From JAVBOW01 sp031549495 (GTDB taxonomy: Bacteria > Bacteroidota > Bacteroidia > Bacteroidales > Rikenellaceae), in assembly GCA_031549495.1 (NCBI GenBank), contig JAVBPS010000036.1, positions 1-64,000 on the forward strand: a stretch of DNA of 64,000 bases. Direction: 5' to 3'. Under the pieces are notes generated by a model. The model searched no databases. It was not told the origin of the DNA and saw only the letters and a program-made list of their open reading frames with translations. A program made the translations under genes and the position numbers. The number at the start of each line of letters is the position of its first letter. Within the stretch, counting starts at the first letter, position 1. Shown here one piece after another: positions 61,288-64,000 of the stretch.

Positions 61288-63471
61288 TTAGTCGACCGCC
61301 TCGAATTTCAGTACGCGGCTTCCGTATTCGCCCGGAACGCTCATCTCGAAGCCCTGCTCCATCAGGAATCGGCCCGGGAACTCCTTGCCTTCGAAAGACA
61401 AAGCCGTTTTTTCCACGCGGTTCAGCTCCGTGACGCGGTACGTTTTCGCGGGATCGAGCCCCGCAGGACGGAACGTGGGCATGTTCTCGAAAAGCAGGTA
61501 CTTGATCCGGTAGACGAACATCACGGCCTGCTTCTTATCCGCCGAGCAGTACATCAGCGACGAAACGGGCTTGCCGTCGTAAGGCGAGATGAGGCGGTAG
61601 AGGTCGCCCTGCTGCACCACCGGACGGATGGCCTTGTAGGTGGCGATGGCGCTCTTCGAAAATTCCTTTTCGGCGTCGGTCATATCCTTGGGCTGCATCT
61701 CCATCCCCAGGCGGCCGCTCATCGCCACGTCGAAGCGGTATTTGATCGGCACCACCCGCTTGGTCTGATGGTTGGGCGAGGCGCTCACGTGCGAGCCCAT
61801 GGCCACCGAGGGGAAGAAATAGGAGGTTCCCCACTGGATGTGCACGCGCTGGAAGGCGTCCGTGTCGTCGCTCGTCCAGAACTCGTCGTAGTAGGGCATC
61901 AGGCCGTAGTTGACCCGGCCGCCGCCGCTGGCGCACAGTTGCAGCGTCAGGTCGGGATATTTGGCGCGGATGCGTTGCAGGGTCTTCTCCAGGCCGCGGT
62001 GGTAGTCGATATAGGGGTGCGATTGCTTATCGCCCGTCAGGTACGAGGAGCCGTAGTTGACGATCGAGAAGTTGGCGTCCCATTTCATATAAGCGATCTT
62101 CGGATTGTCCTTCATCAGGTTGTCCACCACACCGAAGACGAAATCCTGCACCTTGGGGTTCGACATATCGAGGATCAGTTGCGTGCCGCCGCGCCCGCAG
62201 ATGGGGGTGCGTCCCGGAGGGCAGACGATCCAGTCGGGGTGTTTCTCGTAGAGTTCGCTCTCGGTGTTGGTCATCTCGGGCTCGATCCACAGGCCGAATT
62301 TGATGCCGTTCTTCTCGGCCGAGGCGATCAGGCCGCCGATGCCGTTAGGAAGTTTATTCTTGGCCACCGTCCAGTCGCCGAGCGAGGTCTTGCCGTTGTC
62401 GCGCGGGTATTTGTCGCCGAACCAGCCGTCGTCCATCACGAACAACTCGCCGCCCAGCGAAGCGATATCCTCGATCATGCCGTCCATCGCCTCCTGGCTC
62501 ACCTTGAAATAGACGCCTTCCCAGCTGTTGAGCAGGATGTCGCGCGTGCGTTCGCCGTGGGCGATGTGCGTTTTGCGGGCCCAGCGGTGGATGTTGCGGC
62601 TGACCCCGCCGAGGCCTTCCTCACTGAAGGTATAGGCCAGTACGGGGGTCGTGAAGACCTCCTTCGGGGCGAGGGCGTACTCCGAGGCGATGGGGTCGAT
62701 CCCGGCGTAGAATTCGTGGTAGCGGGGGCCTTCGGTGGTGATATTGAGTTCGTAGTTGCCGCTCCAGCAGAGGATGGCGCCGATCGTGCGGCCCGTGTTC
62801 TCCTGCGGCGCGCCGTCCAGCGAGAACATCACCTCGGGGTGGTGCGTGAAGGCGTTGCGCGCCCCGTCGCGGTTGGAGAGCACCTTCGCGCCGGGCATAA
62901 GGCGTTCGCGGGCCAGCGTGCATTCCGAGCCCCAGCTGCCGTAGAGGTGCGATACCCACACCTCACCCTGGCGGAAGCTCAGGTAGCCCGAGGCGGCTTT
63001 CTGCAGTTTCACATTGCCTTTTTCCTCATGCGAGATCTCGACCCAGGTCTCGATCACGTCCAGTTCCTTATACGCGCGGTAATTGACCTTCGCGCGGAAG
63101 GGATAGAGTTTGTCTTTCAGGGTGACGCTGACGACCTTCGCGGCCGGCTCGTCCCGCTCCTCCACCTTCTCGACCGCCACATCCAGCGACATATCGCCGC
63201 CCGCGTGGCGCACCACCAGCGCGGCCTCGTTGCGCGCCGTGCCGAAGACGGGATAGGCCTGTTTGTCCAGGTCGAGCCCCGAGGAGAGGATTTCGGGGAT
63301 TTGCGCTTCTGTGATCCGGCTGCCGAAATAACGCAGGGTCAGCGCGCCGTCCTGCGGGGCGAACAACAACAGGGAGGTCTCCGGCGTGGAGAGCAGGATC
63401 TCTTTCTTCTGGGCGTGACCCGGCAGGAATGCGACGAGAGAAAAGGCCGCGAACAGGAGGATTTTTTTCAT
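61288..63471 (-). CDS. GH36 alpha-galactosidase, exported
   Basis: A 727-residue GH36 enzyme (signal MKKILLFAAFSLVAFLPGHA). After an N-terminal beta-supersandwich (to about residue 320), the TIM barrel has LFVMDDGWFG, KFGLWIEPEM, nucleophile Asp465 in AYMKWDANFSI and the acid/base region SDDTD (residues 534-538) in FWTSDDTDAF. Family activity is alpha-galactosidase, with some members acting on alpha-GalNAc. Terminal alpha-galactose occurs on blood-group-B and other host glycans, which suits this PUL. It is the first gene after the divergent regulator and presumably its target. The gap to the M60 gene is 71 bp. Confidence 0.94.
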   Translation of the reverse strand: MKKILLFAAFSLVAFLPGHAQKKEILLSTPETSLLLFAPQDGALTLRYFGSRITEAQIPEILSSGLDLDKQAYPVFGTARNEAALVVRHAGGDMSLDVAVEKVEERDEPAAKVVSVTLKDKLYPFRAKVNYRAYKELDVIETWVEISHEEKGNVKLQKAASGYLSFRQGEVWVSHLYGSWGSECTLARERLMPGAKVLSNRDGARNAFTHHPEVMFSLDGAPQENTGRTIGAILCWSGNYELNITTEGPRYHEFYAGIDPIASEYALAPKEVFTTPVLAYTFSEEGLGGVSRNIHRWARKTHIAHGERTRDILLNSWEGVYFKVSQEAMDGMIEDIASLGGELFVMDDGWFGDKYPRDNGKTSLGDWTVAKNKLPNGIGGLIASAEKNGIKFGLWIEPEMTNTESELYEKHPDWIVCPPGRTPICGRGGTQLILDMSNPKVQDFVFGVVDNLMKDNPKIAYMKWDANFSIVNYGSSYLTGDKQSHPYIDYHRGLEKTLQRIRAKYPDLTLQLCASGGGRVNYGLMPYYDEFWTSDDTDAFQRVHIQWGTSYFFPSVAMGSHVSASPNHQTKRVVPIKYRFDVAMSGRLGMEMQPKDMTDAEKEFSKSAIATYKAIRPVVQQGDLYRLISPYDGKPVSSLMYCSADKKQAVMFVYRIKYLLFENMPTFRPAGLDPAKTYRVTELNRVEKTALSFEGKEFPGRFLMEQGFEMSVPGEYGSRVLKFEAVD

Positions 63472-63585
63472 AAGGTTTAAATATGAGTTGGTTAGTGTAG
63501 GCTCACAAGGGCCGAAGCAGCCGGTTTGCAGTTGTGCGATCTACCTGATGCAAAGAAACCGATAATCGCACGGACGCGTTTTCAC

Positions 63586-63615
63586 ATGCGTCCAAATCTT
63601 CTTCGGATGCGTCCA
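63586..63615. promoter_or_regulatory. Candidate regulator site: direct repeat spaced 21 bp
   Basis: ATGCGTCCA occurs at 63586-63594 and 63607-63615, exactly two helical turns apart, in the gap between the GH36 gene and the divergent regulator. A related inverted GGACGC lies at 63572-63577. Hybrid two-component regulators of PULs often bind direct repeats, so this is a candidate operator. Confidence 0.4.
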
Positions 63616-63664
63616 TTTTGACCGGTCTGTTTCGGGAAACACTCGTAAGATAATGAATTTTCAC

Positions 63665-63672
63665 CATCTTTG
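63665..63672 (+). promoter_or_regulatory. Candidate -7 element of the regulator gene
   Basis: CATCTTTG matches the TAnnTTTG consensus at 7 of 8 positions, 25 bp before the regulator ATG. No clear -33 element is seen. Confidence 0.35.
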
Positions 63673-63697
63673 TATCGGTTACCGACCCACTGCCCGA

Positions 63698-64000
63698 ATG
63701 ACCCCTTTTACGACCCGAATAAAGTTGCGCATCCTGTTCTGCCTCAGCCTGGCGGCGCTGGCCGTCGTGCACGTCACGGCCCAGAACGGCTACCGCTACC
63801 AGTTCAACAACATTTCCATCCGGGAGGGCCTGGGCGGCCTGAACGTGAGCTGTATCACCGGCGACGCGCAGGGCACGATCTGGGTGGGCACGGCCAACGG
63901 GCTGGACCGGCTCATCGGCCGCGGCGGGATCGAACATTATGGCCACATTCCCGGCGATGGAACCTCCCTGCCCGACGACGACGTGCGGGACGTCTTCTGC
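63698..64000 (+). CDS. Hybrid two-component system regulator (N-terminal fragment, runs off window)
   Basis: Only the first 101 codons are present. A signal/anchor (MTPFTTRIKLRILFCLSLAALAVVHVTAQ) is followed by YRYQFNNISIREGLGGLNVSCITGDAQGTIWVGTANGLDRL. This is the two-component-regulator propeller repeat (GL-x-x-N-V-x-x-I-x-x-D-x-x-G-x-x-W-V-G-T-x-x-G-L) that opens the periplasmic sensor of Bacteroidetes hybrid regulators (HTCS). The rest (Y_Y_Y, kinase, receiver and AraC domains) would lie beyond position 64000. It is divergent from the GH36 gene (226-bp gap), so it should sense a breakdown product and activate PUL 2. A propeller histidine kinase without the AraC part remains possible. Confidence 0.85.
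   Translation, partial: MTPFTTRIKLRILFCLSLAALAVVHVTAQNGYRYQFNNISIREGLGGLNVSCITGDAQGTIWVGTANGLDRLIGRGGIEHYGHIPGDGTSLPDDDVRDVFC

Noticed and set aside
63503..63946. 147-codon minus-strand frame over the regulator promoter
   Set aside because: It is antisense to the regulator start and covers the divergent promoter region; no domain is visible.

Overview
The window looks like a gut-type Bacteroidetes chromosome. The evidence is tandem SusC/SusD pairs, many lipoproteins with a Cys lipobox, an M60 peptidase/sulfatase/glycosidase locus, a hybrid two-component regulator next to a polysaccharide utilisation locus (PUL), and TAnnTTTG-type -7 promoter elements. The high GC content fits Rikenellaceae (Alistipes-like) better than Bacteroides; this genus guess is inference. 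No tRNA, rRNA, CRISPR array, transposase or phage gene was seen.

Region 1 (1-12295). A palindrome-rich repeat element (1-220) precedes a divergent D-2-hydroxyacid-dehydrogenase-like gene. Next comes a six-gene cluster whose products all carry signal peptides or membrane anchors: two overlapping TPR-CHAT (caspase-like) proteins, a barrel-like and an unknown secreted protein expressed divergently, and a second operon encoding a CHASE2 membrane protein and a FecR/DUF4384-like secreted protein. This resembles an envelope-facing CHAT/CHASE2 signalling or proteolysis module and is the best candidate for an undescribed system. An aspartate-dehydrogenase-like gene with a strong but probably leaderless promoter follows.

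Region 2 (12296-19539). Host-glycan genes: a DUF4091 family gene interrupted by one in-frame amber codon, a NahK-like sugar kinase, and a GH29-GH35 lipoprotein operon. Two inverted-repeat elements and a bidirectional terminator separate them.

Region 3 (19540-31360). A likely single transcription unit on the minus strand: an M3 peptidase with a long, structured-looking leader, then SusC, SusD, an HExxH zinc lipoprotein, a DUF4302 lipoprotein and a lipoprotein with fibronectin-like repeats. It ends in a strong terminator. The content suggests uptake and cutting of peptide or glycopeptide rather than a plain polysaccharide.

Region 4 (31361-37811). A 1977-residue alpha-2-macroglobulin family protein keeps its CxEQ thioester motif and carries a SusC-type carboxypeptidase-like domain plus a TonB plug domain just before the A2M domain.

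Region 5 (37892-64000). A mucin-type PUL on the minus strand: GH36 alpha-galactosidase, M60 peptidase, fimbrillin-like/F5-8C lipoprotein, sulfatase, two tandem SusC/D pairs, a SusE-position lipoprotein, an M60-like protein that has lost its zinc motif, then (after a terminator hairpin) sulfatase, M60 peptidase, sulfatase. All three sulfatases are S-type. A divergent hybrid two-component regulator begins at 63698 and runs off the window. Together these would desulfate, deglycosylate and cleave O-glycopeptides at the cell surface and import the products.
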